Origin: an uncultured Opitutia bacterium
GTDB lineage: Bacteria > Verrucomicrobiota > Verrucomicrobiia > Opitutales > UBA953
Direction: 5' to 3'
Length of the DNA stretch: 64,000 nt
NCBI GenBank assembly: GCA_903840355.1
Contig: CAIMFJ010000008.1
Coordinates: forward strand, 62,001 to 126,000
Below, in pieces: positions 43,248 to 52,667 of the stretch (position 1 is its first letter; the number at the start of each line of letters is the position of its first letter). Position numbers and translations under genes: made by a program. The notes beneath the pieces were generated by a model. The model was not told the DNA's origin and did no database searches. It saw nothing but the letters and a program-made list of their open reading frames with translations.

Positions 43248-43706
43248 ATGCCCCTACTCATCCCTCCTACCCTAGCCATGATGAATCCCGAAGGCGTTAA
43301 ACAGGCCTTGGGCATCGTCATCACGGGCACCCTCATCGGCGGGCTCTTAGCCGCGGCGGTTCTCTTCACCCTCCGGAACCTCTGTAAGATCTACGAGAAG
43401 GCTGGGCACGCACGCTGGAAGGCTCTCATCCCTTTCTACCAACACGTGATTTACTGTCGCATCGCAGGGCTCTCAGGTTGGTGGGCCTTACTACTTTTGC
43501 TCTGGGCCCTGCCTGGCCCCCTGAAAGCCCTCGGAATTCTAATTTATTTTGGCTGGTGGATTTGGGCCAACATCCGACTCGCTCGTCGCTTCGGCAAAAA
43601 CATTGGCTTTGGACTGGGTCTATCCGTACCTTTCCTCGACTTCTACTTCCGACTCGTCCTCGCCGAAGATCAGTCGACGTATGATAATAGTATGACACAA
43701 ATGTAA
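43248..43706 (+). CDS. DUF5684-like small membrane protein
   Basis: A 152-residue protein with four helices. The core KAGHARWKALIPFYQHVIYC, RIAGLSGWWALLLLLWALP and LARRFGKNIGFGLGL is the pattern seen in DUF5684 proteins (KAGxPGWxxLIPxYN...). Start uncertain: ATG at 43248 or tandem ATGs at 43278/43281, the latter giving a shorter N-terminus ahead of the first helix. The C-terminal tail is acidic. The related frameshifted gene lies directly downstream, so the pair arose by duplication. Confidence 0.75.
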   Translation: MPLLIPPTLAMMNPEGVKQALGIVITGTLIGGLLAAAVLFTLRNLCKIYEKAGHARWKALIPFYQHVIYCRIAGLSGWWALLLLLWALPGPLKALGILIYFGWWIWANIRLARRFGKNIGFGLGLSVPFLDFYFRLVLAEDQSTYDNSMTQM

Positions 43707-43799
43707 CCGTTCACGCGGTTATTAAATTCGCTAAATAAGATTCAAACTACCAACTTCACCTCCACACCCTCCTATGCAACACCCCTCGCCTCCTCCCTC

Positions 43800-44221
43800 T
43801 TGGCTGTTAACGAAGTCAATCCATCTTGGGCCGCTCTCGCTGCCTTCGGCGTCGTTTTCTTTGTATTCGTAGCCGTCTTGGCCATTATCGGCATCATTGC
43901 GCTATGGCGCATCTTAAAGCAGGTCAGCCTGGCTGGGCAGTACTCATCCCCATCTATAACTTAGTTGTTTTAATGCGCGTCGCTGGCTTATCGGGCTGGT
44001 GGGCCTTGGCTCCCTTAATTATGATTATCCCCATCCTTGGGGTGATTGCTTATCTCGTTTGGATTATCTGGGTCTGGCACCGTATCTCCGTTCGCTTCGG
44101 CCAAGGCGTCGGTTTCACCGTGGGCCTAATCCTGCTCCACCCCATCTTCTTACTGATTCTCGCTTTCGGTTCGGCTCAGTATCAAGCCATCCCGAGCAAC
44201 GAGCAACCTGCACAGGCCTAA
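43800..44221 (+). pseudogene. Frameshifted DUF5684-like membrane protein
   Basis: Two frames together encode one protein like its upstream neighbour. From a TTG at 43800 (an ATG at 43774 is out of frame) the first frame gives AVNEVNPSWAALAAFGVVFF and helix FVAVLAIIGIIALWRILK up to about 43919. The second frame, -1 relative, then continues AGQPGWAVLIPIYNLVVLMR through VAGLSGWWAL and ISVRFGQGVGFTVGL to the stop at 44221. The join WRILK-AGQPGW matches the family exactly. Either a one-base deletion has broken the gene, the base call is wrong, or a -1 frameshift occurs at ttaaag. Confidence 0.7.
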
Positions 44222-44240
44222 TTGGTCCAGCAGCTCAACC

Positions 44241-44268
44241 AAAAGGCCCCAAGTTAGGGGCCTTTTTT
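44241..44268 (+). terminator. Intrinsic terminator
   Basis: A 10-bp stem aaaaggcccc/ggggcctttt (44241-44250 with 44257-44266), loop aagtta, T run to 44268. It can also serve the minus-strand fumarase gene ending at 44288, because the stem begins with an A run. Confidence 0.88.
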
Positions 44269-44287
44269 ATGCGCAGTAAACGTAGGA

Positions 44288-45931
44288 TTACGGACCACAA
44301 ATACCGCAACCGCCGGGCAGGCTTTGGAAAAAATCATTCCCCTTGTCGTCCACCAAGATGAACGCTGGAAAATCAACGACTTCAATCTTCCACACCGACT
44401 CCATGCCTAATTCGGGGAAGTCGAGGACTTCTACTTTGCGGATATTTTCTTGAGCCAAAATTGCCGCCGGACCGCCGATGGATCCCAAATAAAAACCGCC
44501 ATGCTTCTTACAAGAAGCGGTGACCTCCGCGCCACGGTTGCCCTTGGCAATCATCACCAGCGAACCACCGTTTTCCTGAAAGAGGTTCACGTAACTATCC
44601 ATCCGCCCCGCAGTGGTAGGACCAAAAGAACCCGAAGGTAGTCCCGCTGGCGTCTTGGCTGGACCGGCGTAATAAACGGGGTGCTGCTTGAGGTAAGCAG
44701 GCATCCCTTCACCACGCTCTAAACGCTCCCGAATCTTGGCGTGGGCAATGTCGCGTGCCACCACCAAGGTCCCGGTGAGAGCCAAACGCGTCGTCACGGG
44801 GTGACGCGAGAGCTCAGCTTGGATTTCAGCCATGGGGCGATTTAAATTAATCGCCACGACTTTAGTAGCATCTTGGTGCTTCCGCTGGGCTTCAGGAATG
44901 AAGCGACCTGGATTCGTTTCTAATTGCTCCAACCAAATGCCGTCTTGGTCAATGCGGGCCTTGGCATTGCGATCAGCCGAACAAGAAACGGCCAAACCAA
45001 TCGGACAAGAAGCACCGTGACGCGGGAGGCGAATCACACGGACATCCAAGGCAAACCACTTGCCGCCGAACTGGGCACCGATGCCAAGTTGATGAGCAAC
45101 TTTTAAGAGTTCAGCTTCCAATGCTAAATCGCGGAATGCCCGGCCATGTTCGTTGCCCGACGTCGGTAAAGCATCATAGTAATGCGTCGAGGCCAACTTA
45201 ACCGCCTTCATGGTCGCTTCCGCTGAAGTCCCACCAATCACGAAGGCCAAGTGATAAGGCGGACAGGCAGCGGTCCCCAAGGTACGCATTTTCTCGGTCA
45301 AGAAATTGACCAAGGATTTTGGGTTTAAGACCGCCTTTGTTTCTTGATAAAGGTAACACTTATTCGCCGAACCGCCGCCCTTAGCGACGAAGAGGAATTC
45401 AAATTTTGAGCCAGCCGTAGCGGCGATATCAATCTGGGCCGGTAAATTCGTCCCCGTATTTTTTTCCGTGTAGAGGTCTAGGGGTGCGAGTTGGGAATAG
45501 CGTAGATTATTTTGCGCATACGCTTGATACACCCCCAACGATAACGCCTCGGCGTCATCGGCACCGGTCCAAACTTGCTGACCCTTCTTAGCGACAATCG
45601 AAGCCGTGCCCGTGTCCTGACAGAATGGCAGCACGCCCTTCGCGGCGACTTCTGCATTCTTCAACATCGCCAAGGCAACGGCTCGATCATTATCGCTAGC
45701 CTCAGGGTCTTGCAAGATACTGGCGACTTGCTGCAAGTGTTCCGTGCGCAGGTAAAAATTAATATCATGCAGGGCTTGATTCGCTAAAAGCGTCAAACCT
45801 GCGGGATCAACTTTCAGAATCTTCTTTCCCTCAAACTCCGTCACCGTCACGTAATCCTTCGTCAGCAAACGATACGAAGTCGTGTCCGTGCCCAAAGGAA
45901 AAGGGTCTTGGTAGAAAAATTGCGAGGCCAT
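44288..45931 (-). CDS. fumA: Class I (iron-sulfur) fumarate hydratase
   Basis: A single-chain class I fumarase, 547 aa, combining alpha and beta parts. The alpha half has [10 protein letters not shown] with a cluster Cys, [12 protein letters not shown] and [16 protein letters not shown], giving the three Cys of the 4Fe-4S cluster; the beta half has [12 protein letters not shown]-type sequence ([13 protein letters not shown]) and KGNRGAEV. It hydrates fumarate to malate in the TCA cycle and is oxygen sensitive. Monocistronic. It starts at 45931 ([14 protein letters not shown]), the usual N-terminus for this family. Confidence 0.95.
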   Translation of the reverse strand: MASQFFYQDPFPLGTDTTSYRLLTKDYVTVTEFEGKKILKVDPAGLTLLANQALHDINFYLRTEHLQQVASILQDPEASDNDRAVALAMLKNAEVAAKGVLPFCQDTGTASIVAKKGQQVWTGADDAEALSLGVYQAYAQNNLRYSQLAPLDLYTEKNTGTNLPAQIDIAATAGSKFEFLFVAKGGGSANKCYLYQETKAVLNPKSLVNFLTEKMRTLGTAACPPYHLAFVIGGTSAEATMKAVKLASTHYYDALPTSGNEHGRAFRDLALEAELLKVAHQLGIGAQFGGKWFALDVRVIRLPRHGASCPIGLAVSCSADRNAKARIDQDGIWLEQLETNPGRFIPEAQRKHQDATKVVAINLNRPMAEIQAELSRHPVTTRLALTGTLVVARDIAHAKIRERLERGEGMPAYLKQHPVYYAGPAKTPAGLPSGSFGPTTAGRMDSYVNLFQENGGSLVMIAKGNRGAEVTASCKKHGGFYLGSIGGPAAILAQENIRKVEVLDFPELGMESVWKIEVVDFPAFILVDDKGNDFFQSLPGGCGICGP

Positions 45932-45980
45932 CGAACCTCAATGAAACCGCTCTGAACTGCTTCGCAAATGGAAACCGCCA

Positions 45981-46793
45981 CTAACCAAGAAGTTCGTAGC
46001 GGGCGGCGACACCGAGCGTCACCGGGCCACCCGTTGCCGTCAGCACAGTTCCCTCGGCACACGCCACTGAGACCATCGCCAAGCCTTGCTGGCCAAACAC
46101 CGAGCGAACCTCGCCCACAGTTTTGTCGCCTTGTATCAAAGGGGTGCCGGCCTGCAAAACGCCTTCCGCCTGAATCCGCCTTAAAACGCGTCGCAGCGAA
46201 CCCATGGCGTGAATGCGTGCCATGACTTCCTGTCCAAGGTAGCAACCTTTCGTGTAACTCACCAAAGCGTCTAAACCTGCTTCTTGCGGAAAATCTTGAG
46301 CCCCCGCATCCATAGGCACTTGCGGCACCCCATGCTGGATGCGCATCGCTGCTAACTCAGAAACTTTAGCCTGAGTCCAAGGCATCACCCAACCTAACGG
46401 AGCCAAAACTTCCCACGCCGACACCCCCCAACGCGGAGTCGCACAAAGCTTGATGCCTGCTACCGCGGGAGCCGACGGCTGCCCCCAAAGGATTCCGCAC
46501 TGCCAAGCTACCGTCTCATCCGAGACTTCAACGTCATCAGCAATCACATTAGCTAACACGAGCTCCTGTAAGGCGGGGCTGGTTAAATGGGTACAGGTCA
46601 CCAGCCAACTGCCATCGGCCTCAGGAAACAAAGTGGTTTGGGCCAGGATTCGCCCTTTACGATTCAACCACAAAACTTCTTGAGGGCCCGGCCGACGTAA
46701 ATCAGCGGTGCACTGGCTTTGCAAATAGGTCTGAGCGTCGGAGCCCGTCACCCGTAACACTGGAACTGTACTGTAAGCAAAAAACCAAGACAT
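45981..46793 (-). CDS. ygfZ: YgfZ/GcvT-like folate-binding protein
   Basis: A 270-residue member of the YgfZ/IBA57 family, which uses tetrahydrofolate to assist repair or assembly of certain Fe-S enzymes. The signature KGCYLGQEVMAR (K-G-C-Y-x-G-Q-E) is present, preceded by the Gly-rich aldehyde-type N-terminal half with LRVTGSDAQTYLQSQCTADL. Start at 46793 overlaps the pgpA stop (TGATG). It sits next to the Fe-S fumarase gene, a possible client, though the two are separated by 49 bases. Length slightly short but complete. Confidence 0.88.
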   Translation of the reverse strand: MSWFFAYSTVPVLRVTGSDAQTYLQSQCTADLRRPGPQEVLWLNRKGRILAQTTLFPEADGSWLVTCTHLTSPALQELVLANVIADDVEVSDETVAWQCGILWGQPSAPAVAGIKLCATPRWGVSAWEVLAPLGWVMPWTQAKVSELAAMRIQHGVPQVPMDAGAQDFPQEAGLDALVSYTKGCYLGQEVMARIHAMGSLRRVLRRIQAEGVLQAGTPLIQGDKTVGEVRSVFGQQGLAMVSVACAEGTVLTATGGPVTLGVAARYELLG

Positions 46794-47278
46794 CAGATAG
46801 AAAACAGGAACGCACAAAGTTGCAGTACTAAGTTGGCGTAAAGGGCCGCAACGACGTCATCCATCACGATACCAAAACCACCGGGCAGCGCCTCGATTTT
46901 CTTAATGCCCAAAGGTTTGGTAATATCGAACAAACGGAAAAGCAGGAACCCCAGCAGAATATAAAACAGACTGATTTTACCCATTTCAGGGTCCGCGGCG
47001 CCATTACCAAAAAACACCAAGGGCATCGCCACGAACTCATCGAGAATGACTTCCGAAGGGTCTTTCTTCTTTAATAAAAAGGCCGCGACGCCACAGAGAA
47101 AAATGGCGGCGAGTACCAGTAGCGCATCAAACGCTAACTCATGCTGCCAAGCGTGAGGCCGATGATGCGTGAGCCGCACCACCACCACTGCCCACCAAAG
47201 CAGACCAGCTGCGGAACCCCAAGTACCTGGTGCCTTGAGACGACCCAAAGGGCCTAAGGTGGCGACGTCGACAATCAC
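46793..47278 (-). CDS. pgpA: Phosphatidylglycerophosphatase A
   Basis: Inner-membrane phosphatase, 161 aa, that makes phosphatidylglycerol from its phosphate, the step after PgsA. Signature blocks: LKAPGTWGSA, DPSEVILDEFVAMPL with the acidic active-site residues, and FRLFDITKPLGIKKIEALPG ... GIVMDDVVAALYANL. It overlaps pgsA by four bases upstream and shares TGATG with ygfZ downstream, so the three form one operon. Confidence 0.94.
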   Translation of the reverse strand: MIVDVATLGPLGRLKAPGTWGSAAGLLWWAVVVVRLTHHRPHAWQHELAFDALLVLAAIFLCGVAAFLLKKKDPSEVILDEFVAMPLVFFGNGAADPEMGKISLFYILLGFLLFRLFDITKPLGIKKIEALPGGFGIVMDDVVAALYANLVLQLCAFLFSI

Positions 47279-47919
47279 GAACTCAATCCCGGCAAGTGCC
47301 GACGGTGACGGATCAAATAATTAGTCCCCGAAATCACCGTCAGGGCTACCGACAACCAAAAGAGCCCCATGATGATGACTTCCCAGCGTTGATGCCACAA
47401 GACGGACAACTTCCAATGCGTCTCGTAAGCTCGCAACCCAATCAAATGCCCAATCGCAATAATCTGCAGGAACGTTTTAATTTTCCCTAAACGCTCCGCT
47501 TCTAAGACCTGCCCCTGAGCGGCGGCGACCAAGCGCAAACCCGTGATTAAAAATTCGCGCATCAAAATCAGGACTACTCCAAAAGCGGCCAACAGCGCCT
47601 TCCCGTTATGGATCGCCACATTTTGTCCGGACTCATCCCACTCCCGCACGGGCAAACAATCCGTAGCCGCCAGAGCGACCAAAAGACCCAAAATGAAGAT
47701 TTTATCGACTAAAGCGTCCATCAACCGACCAAAGTCCGACACCGCCCCGAGCTTGCGGGCGATCCAGCCATCAAAGATGTCCGTCAACGCCGCCAAGATA
47801 AACAGCGCCAAAGCTGCACTAGCCCAAACCCCCGCCCAGTAGGTCCAAAGGGCGATGACAAAGACCGCCGGCAACCGTGCGGCCGTAAGAATATTGGGAA
47901 GATGCCGAAGAAAGCGCAT
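47275..47919 (-). CDS. pgsA: CDP-diacylglycerol-glycerol-3-phosphate 3-phosphatidyltransferase
   Basis: Integral membrane CDP-alcohol phosphatidyltransferase, 214 aa, with six helices. The CAP motif is complete: DGWIARKLGAVSDFGRLMDA LVDK, i.e. D-G-x2-A-R-x8-G-x3-D-x3-D. N-terminus LRHLPNILTAARLPAVFVIA is typical. It forms phosphatidylglycerophosphate; PgpA encoded next dephosphorylates it, giving a complete two-step pathway. It is divergent from coaD with 54 bases between them, where I see no clear promoter on this strand. Confidence 0.93.
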   Translation of the reverse strand: MRFLRHLPNILTAARLPAVFVIALWTYWAGVWASAALALFILAALTDIFDGWIARKLGAVSDFGRLMDALVDKIFILGLLVALAATDCLPVREWDESGQNVAIHNGKALLAAFGVVLILMREFLITGLRLVAAAQGQVLEAERLGKIKTFLQIIAIGHLIGLRAYETHWKLSVLWHQRWEVIIMGLFWLSVALTVISGTNYLIRHRRHLPGLSS

Positions 47920-47973
47920 GCAGGCTTGCCGAAAGGATGTTCCGAGCCGAGACTAGGTCGCAACAGGAAAACG

Positions 47974-48474
47974 ATGGCCCGCCAACCTCGCATCGCCGTT
48001 TACCCCGGCACCTTCGACCCCATCACCTTGGGGCACCTCGACGTCCTCCGTCGGGCATCGCGTCTTTTCGACAAGGTGATCGTGGCCGTAGCCCCGAGTG
48101 ACACGAAAAGCCCTTGGTTTAGCACGACAGAACGTATCGCCATGGCCAAAGAGTCCTGCCGCGGCATCAAAAACGTCGAAGTTCGCCTACTCGAAGGCCT
48201 CACCGTCGAGTTCGCCCGGCACCATGGCGCGGCCGCAATCATCCGTGGCCTGCGTAAATTCAGCGATTTTGAATTCGAATTCGACCTCGCCCACGCCAAC
48301 CGGCTCATGGCGCCTGAGATTGAGACGGTCATACTCATGCCCAGCCAGGACCAGTTCGTCACTTCCTCTAGTTTTGTAAAAGACATCGCCCGGCATAAAC
48401 TCTCGCAGGTGGCCGCTTTCGTCCCGAAGTGCGTTCTACCCTACTTAAAGCGTCATTTAGCCCAAAATAGCTAA
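47974..48474 (+). CDS. coaD: Phosphopantetheine adenylyltransferase
   Basis: Penultimate enzyme of coenzyme A synthesis, 166 aa. Nucleotidyltransferase motif YPGTFDPITLGHLDVL (T/HxGH), the phosphate-contacting FDKVIVAVA, the pocket GLRKFSDFEFEFDLAHANR and the C-terminal SSSFVKDIARH are intact. Start at 47974 because it directly precedes the first beta strand; an upstream in-frame ATG (47902) lies inside the pgsA gene. It is one of few genes here with a plausible Shine-Dalgarno stretch (caggaaaacg). Confidence 0.95.
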   Translation: MARQPRIAVYPGTFDPITLGHLDVLRRASRLFDKVIVAVAPSDTKSPWFSTTERIAMAKESCRGIKNVEVRLLEGLTVEFARHHGAAAIIRGLRKFSDFEFEFDLAHANRLMAPEIETVILMPSQDQFVTSSSFVKDIARHKLSQVAAFVPKCVLPYLKRHLAQNS

Positions 48475-48573
48475 AAAAGGCCTGCCTCCGCTGTTGACCG
48501 TGGGGGGTAGTTCTATTTGCTCCGACTTTCCCCCTCACTGCGAAGCTTAAGGGGCCCTCACTTTATTACATCC

Positions 48574-49887
48574 ATGGACATTAAAATCCAAGAAACCAAC
48601 CCAACTCGCCGTAGCGTCACCGTGACCATCCCGGCCGCCGACGTCGCCTCGACCGAACAAGAGGTCCTCAAGGGCTTCACGCGCGAGGCCACCCTCCCTG
48701 GCTTCCGCCCAGGCAAGGCCCCCGTTGCCGTGGTGCGTGCTAAATACGGCAAGAACATTGCTGACGAAGTGAGCCAACGCCTCCTCGCCCGCGGTTATGA
48801 AAAAATCCGCGAAGAAAAGAGCTTCATCGTCTACACGTTAGCCGATGTGCAAAAAGACGACACGACCGTCGCCGGCAAAGACGTCGTCATCCGCTACGAA
48901 GTCGACGTGGTCCCTGAATTCAAAACCCCTAACTGGTCGACCATCCGCATCCCTACCGAAGCCGTGACGGTCACGGATGCTGACATTGAAGAACATTTGC
49001 AAAAAATCCGCGAGCAACGTGCTCGTTACGAAAAGACCGAAGATGCCGCCGCTAAGGGCGACTACGTGCGCATCGCTTACCAAGGCATGATCAACGGTCA
49101 GCCTGTCTCTGAAATCGACCCCGAAGCCAAAGCTTTTGGCGGTGCAGAATCGACCTGGGAAGAAGCTGGTGCCGAAGGCGAAATCGTCGCCGTACCCGCA
49201 ATTACCAAGGCGGTAATCGGCCTCAAGGCCGACGGCGAAACGAAAGCTGAATACACTTTCCCTGCCACGCACGAACGCGAAGTCCTCCGTGGCAAGACGG
49301 TGGTTTACACCATCAAAGCCAGTGAAGTACGTCGCAAAAACCTGCCCGCCATTGACGAAGCTTTCTTCAAGTCTGTTGGCGTCGCCAACGAAGCTGAATT
49401 GCGTGATCAACTCCGCCAAGGCATTAACTCGGCTAAGCAACAAGCCGCCGAGACCGCTCGCCGCGAAAAAGCCGTCGACGCCTTATTAGCCGGCGTGGAT
49501 TTCCCGCTGCCTGAATCGGCCGTCGAACCTGCGGCCCAAAGCTTATTCTACGAATACCTCCAGTTGCGCATGCGCAATGGCACCATGAAGCCCGAAGACA
49601 TGGCCAGCCAACAAGAGGAAATCATGGCTGAATCTCGCAAGGCCGCCGCCATCCGCGTCCGGGCTCAATTCGTCCTCTCGCGCATCGCCGAGGAAAATAA
49701 ACTCGAATTAACCCGCGAAGAACTCGGCATGGCCGTCATGCGCGCAGCCCAAACGTCCCAAACCGCTCCTGAAAAGCTGGTTAAAGACCGCCAACGCCTC
49801 GGTGAAATTCGTCGAGATGCCCTCTTAAACAAGGCCCTCGACCTCGTTTTAGCCGGAAGTGTGGAAGCCGGAGTTGAGAAAAAGTAA
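48574..49887 (+). CDS. tig: Trigger factor
   Basis: Ribosome-bound chaperone, 437 aa. N-terminal ribosome-binding domain with the loop GFRPGKAPVAVVRAKYG (the GFRxGKxP motif) near residue 45, a central FKBP-like domain (KGDYVRIAYQGMINGQPV), and a long helical C-terminal domain (RREKAVDALLAGVDFPLP onward). Start at 48574 (MDIKIQETNPTRR) is the natural N-terminus; an upstream TTG is not needed. It precedes clpP-clpX, the classical tig-clpP-clpX order. TTGACC at 48494-48499 may be a -35. Confidence 0.95.
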   Translation: MDIKIQETNPTRRSVTVTIPAADVASTEQEVLKGFTREATLPGFRPGKAPVAVVRAKYGKNIADEVSQRLLARGYEKIREEKSFIVYTLADVQKDDTTVAGKDVVIRYEVDVVPEFKTPNWSTIRIPTEAVTVTDADIEEHLQKIREQRARYEKTEDAAAKGDYVRIAYQGMINGQPVSEIDPEAKAFGGAESTWEEAGAEGEIVAVPAITKAVIGLKADGETKAEYTFPATHEREVLRGKTVVYTIKASEVRRKNLPAIDEAFFKSVGVANEAELRDQLRQGINSAKQQAAETARREKAVDALLAGVDFPLPESAVEPAAQSLFYEYLQLRMRNGTMKPEDMASQQEEIMAESRKAAAIRVRAQFVLSRIAEENKLELTREELGMAVMRAAQTSQTAPEKLVKDRQRLGEIRRDALLNKALDLVLAGSVEAGVEKK

Positions 49888-49901
49888 AACCTGAGCATAG
49901 T
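49874..49901 (+). promoter_or_regulatory. Candidate promoter of clpP-clpX
   Basis: TTGAGA (49874-49879, 5 of 6), 16-base spacer, CATAGT (49896-49901, 4 of 6). It overlaps the last codons of tig. The clpP ATG lies 19 bases downstream, preceded by a pyrimidine tract (ccttccttct). Confidence 0.4.
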
Positions 49902-49920
49902 TTCAGGTAACCTTCCTTCT

Positions 49921-50511
49921 ATGTCGTATATTATCCCTAATGTCGTTGAACGTGATGCCCGCGGTGAGCGTGCTTGGGATATTTACAGCCGCTTACTTAA
50001 GGACCGCATTATCTTCTTAGGCTCACCCATTTACGATGACGTCGCCAACGCCGTCATCGCCCAAATGCTCTTCCTGCAAATGGAAGATCCTAAGAAAGAT
50101 ATTTCGATCTACATCAACTCCCCCGGGGGCTCCATCACCGCAGGCATGGCGATTTATGACACCATGAATTTCCTGACCTGCGACGTGAACACCTATTGCA
50201 TCGGGCTCTCGGCCAGCATGGCCACGGTGCTCTTGGCAGCCGGCACGAAAGGGAAGCGCCACGCTCTGCCTAACTGCCGCGTGATGATTCACCAACCCAG
50301 CGGCGGCGCCACGGGCCAAACGTCCGACATCTCGATTGCTGCGAAAGAAATCTTACGCTGGCGCGACACGCTCAATCACGTGCTCGCCAAACACAGCGGC
50401 AAGACGCCTGCCGACTTACAACGCGACTCGGATCGCGACTTCTACATGACGGCCGAACAAGCCAAAGAATACGGCTTGGTCGACCATGTGGTGCAGCCTA
50501 AACGGGGTTAA
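49921..50511 (+). CDS. clpP: ATP-dependent Clp protease proteolytic subunit
   Basis: Serine protease forming the 14-mer barrel, 196 aa. Catalytic triad by motif: Ser99 in GLSASM, His124 in MIHQPSGG and Asp173 in SDRDFYM. N-terminal residues [17 protein letters not shown] correspond to the axial loops and [11 protein letters not shown] is the oxyanion region. It degrades proteins unfolded by ClpX, encoded 5 bases downstream. Any propeptide is very short. Confidence 0.97.
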   Translation: MSYIIPNVVERDARGERAWDIYSRLLKDRIIFLGSPIYDDVANAVIAQMLFLQMEDPKKDISIYINSPGGSITAGMAIYDTMNFLTCDVNTYCIGLSASMATVLLAAGTKGKRHALPNCRVMIHQPSGGATGQTSDISIAAKEILRWRDTLNHVLAKHSGKTPADLQRDSDRDFYMTAEQAKEYGLVDHVVQPKRG

Positions 50512-50516
50512 GCACC

Positions 50517-51836
50517 ATGGCGAGCGACAGAGCGGAGACTTGCTCCTTTTGCGGTAAACCAGCAGCGAATGCCGGCAAACTAATTGCTGGTCCAGGCGGA
50601 GTGGGAATCTGTGACGCTTGCGTGAGCACCTGCGGTCGGTTGCTCGAGCGTGAAAAAATTAAAGAGGGCAAAGCTCCCGCAGCCCCCAACCTTCAAGAAG
50701 CCCCTGCCAAGCCTTCCCTGGCTCCAGTTAAACTCATCGCGCCCACGCAACTGCGAGTTGAATTAGATAATTACGTCATCGGCCAAGACCACGCAAAGAA
50801 AGTTTTATCGGTCGCCGTTCACAATCACTACAAGCGCGTCAACGATCGACTCAACCAACGCGACGCCAAGGCCGAGCACGTGCTGCCCGAAATTGAATTA
50901 GATAAGAGCAACGTTTTGCTCATCGGCCCTACGGGCACTGGCAAAACACTCCTCGCTAAAACGCTCGCCCGCATGCTCGATGTGCCTTTTGCCATCGCAG
51001 ATGCGACGACCTTAACCGAAGCAGGCTACGTGGGTGATGACGTCGAAAACGTCATCCTGCGTCTGCTGCAAGCCGCCGACATGAATATCGAGCGTGCAGA
51101 GCGTGGCATTATCTTCATCGACGAAATCGATAAGATTGGGCGCAAGTCGGACTCCGCTTCTATCACTCGCGATGTATCCGGCGAAGGCGTGCAACAAGCG
51201 CTGCTTAAGCTACTAGAAGGCACTATTTGCAATGTGCCACCCGCCGGCGGACGGAAGCACCCGGAACAACAATGCATCCGCGTCGATACTTCCGACATCC
51301 TCTTCATCTGCGGCGGTGCGTTCGTAGGATTAGATCGTCTCATCGCCAAACGCTCGGGCTCTAAGTCCTTGGGCTTTGTTAACGCCCCCACCAATCAGCC
51401 TACCCTTTCAGCCGAAGACATGCTGAAAGGCCTGCAGCCTGAAGATCTCTTTTCGTTTGGGATGATTCCCGAATTCATCGGTCGTCTACCGGTCATCTCG
51501 GTCCTCGAACCGCTCGACCGCAGTGCCCTCATCCGCATCTTGTCGGAACCTAAAAACGCGGCGACGAAGCAGTATCAAAAGCTCTTCGCCCTTTCTGGGG
51601 CCACGCTCGAGTTCACGCCGACCGCACTCGAAGCCATTGCGGATAAAGCCTTAGCCCTGGGCACCGGTGCACGCGGTCTGCGCAGCATCCTCGAAGGTGT
51701 TCTCCTTGAAACCATGTACAATCTGCCGAATGCAGTGCCTGGCAGTAAGTTCACCGTGACGCCCGAAGCCGTCCAAGGCCAAGCTCCGATTAGCGTGCAC
51801 GCCCCCACCCCTTCTAAAAGTCGCAAAGGCGCCTAA
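50517..51836 (+). CDS. clpX: ATP-dependent Clp protease ATP-binding subunit
   Basis: AAA+ unfoldase, 439 aa. An N-terminal C4 zinc domain is intact (CSFCGKP and CDACVSTC), unlike other zinc fingers in this window. Walker [17 protein letters not shown], pore loop GYVGDD, Walker [11 protein letters not shown], the RKH-like region GRKHPEQQ, and the C-terminal domain with [14 protein letters not shown] (sensor 2). It feeds substrates to ClpP. Gaps to clpP and hisA are 5 and 3 bases, so hisA is likely on the same transcript. Confidence 0.97.
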   Translation: MASDRAETCSFCGKPAANAGKLIAGPGGVGICDACVSTCGRLLEREKIKEGKAPAAPNLQEAPAKPSLAPVKLIAPTQLRVELDNYVIGQDHAKKVLSVAVHNHYKRVNDRLNQRDAKAEHVLPEIELDKSNVLLIGPTGTGKTLLAKTLARMLDVPFAIADATTLTEAGYVGDDVENVILRLLQAADMNIERAERGIIFIDEIDKIGRKSDSASITRDVSGEGVQQALLKLLEGTICNVPPAGGRKHPEQQCIRVDTSDILFICGGAFVGLDRLIAKRSGSKSLGFVNAPTNQPTLSAEDMLKGLQPEDLFSFGMIPEFIGRLPVISVLEPLDRSALIRILSEPKNAATKQYQKLFALSGATLEFTPTALEAIADKALALGTGARGLRSILEGVLLETMYNLPNAVPGSKFTVTPEAVQGQAPISVHAPTPSKSRKGA

Positions 51837-51839
51837 GTC

Positions 51840-52571
51840 ATGATCATTTACCCTGCCATCGATATCCGGGGAGGTCGCTGCGTCCGTTTGAGCCAAGGAC
51901 GCGATGATGCCCAAACCCATTATTACCAAAACCCCGTCGAACCTGCGGTGCAATTTGCCCAAGCTGGAGCGGCGTGGATTCACGTGGTCGACCTTGATGG
52001 CGCCTTCGGCGGTGCTCCGCTCAACTTAGGGATTCTCAAGCAAATCGCCGCTCTCGGACCGAAGATTCAATTCGGCGGTGGCATGCGCAGTCGCGAACTC
52101 GCCGAACAAGCCTTCGCTGCAGGAGCCGAACGCATCGTGCTCGGCACGCGCGCCGCAACGGATCCCAAATTTCTCCGCGAAATGGCCCAAGCTTACTCTG
52201 GCCAAAAACTCGCCGTGGGCATTGATGCCAAAGATGGTTTTGTCGCCGTGAAGGGTTGGACCGATGTCACCAAGCTCAAGGCCACCGAGTTCGCCAAAGA
52301 AGTTGCTGACCTTGGTATCTCTACGGTGATTTACACTGACATTGCCACGGATGGTATGCTCACCGGCCCCAATTGGAGTGCTTTAGAAAACTTACTCCGT
52401 GCCTGTCCCTGCCAAGTGATTGCCTCGGGCGGAGTTGCGGGAACCGACGACATTGTGCGCCTCGCCAAGTTAGCACGTACGCATAAGAACCTTACCGGGG
52501 CCATTGTCGGTAAGGCCCTTTACGAAGGCCGTTGCGACGTCCCGAGCCTACTCCAAGCCGCCAAGGCCTAA
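51840..52571 (+). CDS. hisA: HisA: ProFAR isomerase of histidine biosynthesis
   Basis: 1-(5-phosphoribosyl)-5-[(5-phosphoribosylamino)methylideneamino]imidazole-4-carboxamide isomerase, 243 aa, a TIM barrel. Catalytic Asp in YPAIDIRGGRCVRL (residue 8), second Asp in YTDIATDGMLTGPN, phosphate sites IQFGGGMRS and VIASGGVAG. It is the Amadori isomerase of histidine synthesis. It follows clpX by 3 bases; hisD and hisN lie 1-3 kb downstream, so part of the pathway is loosely grouped here. Confidence 0.95.
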   Translation: MIIYPAIDIRGGRCVRLSQGRDDAQTHYYQNPVEPAVQFAQAGAAWIHVVDLDGAFGGAPLNLGILKQIAALGPKIQFGGGMRSRELAEQAFAAGAERIVLGTRAATDPKFLREMAQAYSGQKLAVGIDAKDGFVAVKGWTDVTKLKATEFAKEVADLGISTVIYTDIATDGMLTGPNWSALENLLRACPCQVIASGGVAGTDDIVRLAKLARTHKNLTGAIVGKALYEGRCDVPSLLQAAKA

Positions 52572-52667
52572 TAGCCCCTGACACGTCGGGAAATAGTGGA
52601 AATTCCACGGAAAGGACAGCCTCCTGAGGCTTGCCAATAGATGCCTGCCACTTCAGATTTAGCCTCT

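Noticed and set aside
43914-43925. Programmed -1 frameshift in the DUF5684-like gene
   Set aside because: ttaaag is only half of a slippery heptamer (P-site re-pairing is poor) and I see no obvious downstream stimulatory hairpin; mutation or base-call error is simpler.
48838-49443. Minus-strand 201-codon frame opposite tig
   Set aside because: Shadow of trigger factor, which has complete domains in the sense frame.
52571-52667. Hairpin gtggaa/ttccac after hisA as a terminator
   Set aside because: The stem is short and no T run follows; it is not convincing.
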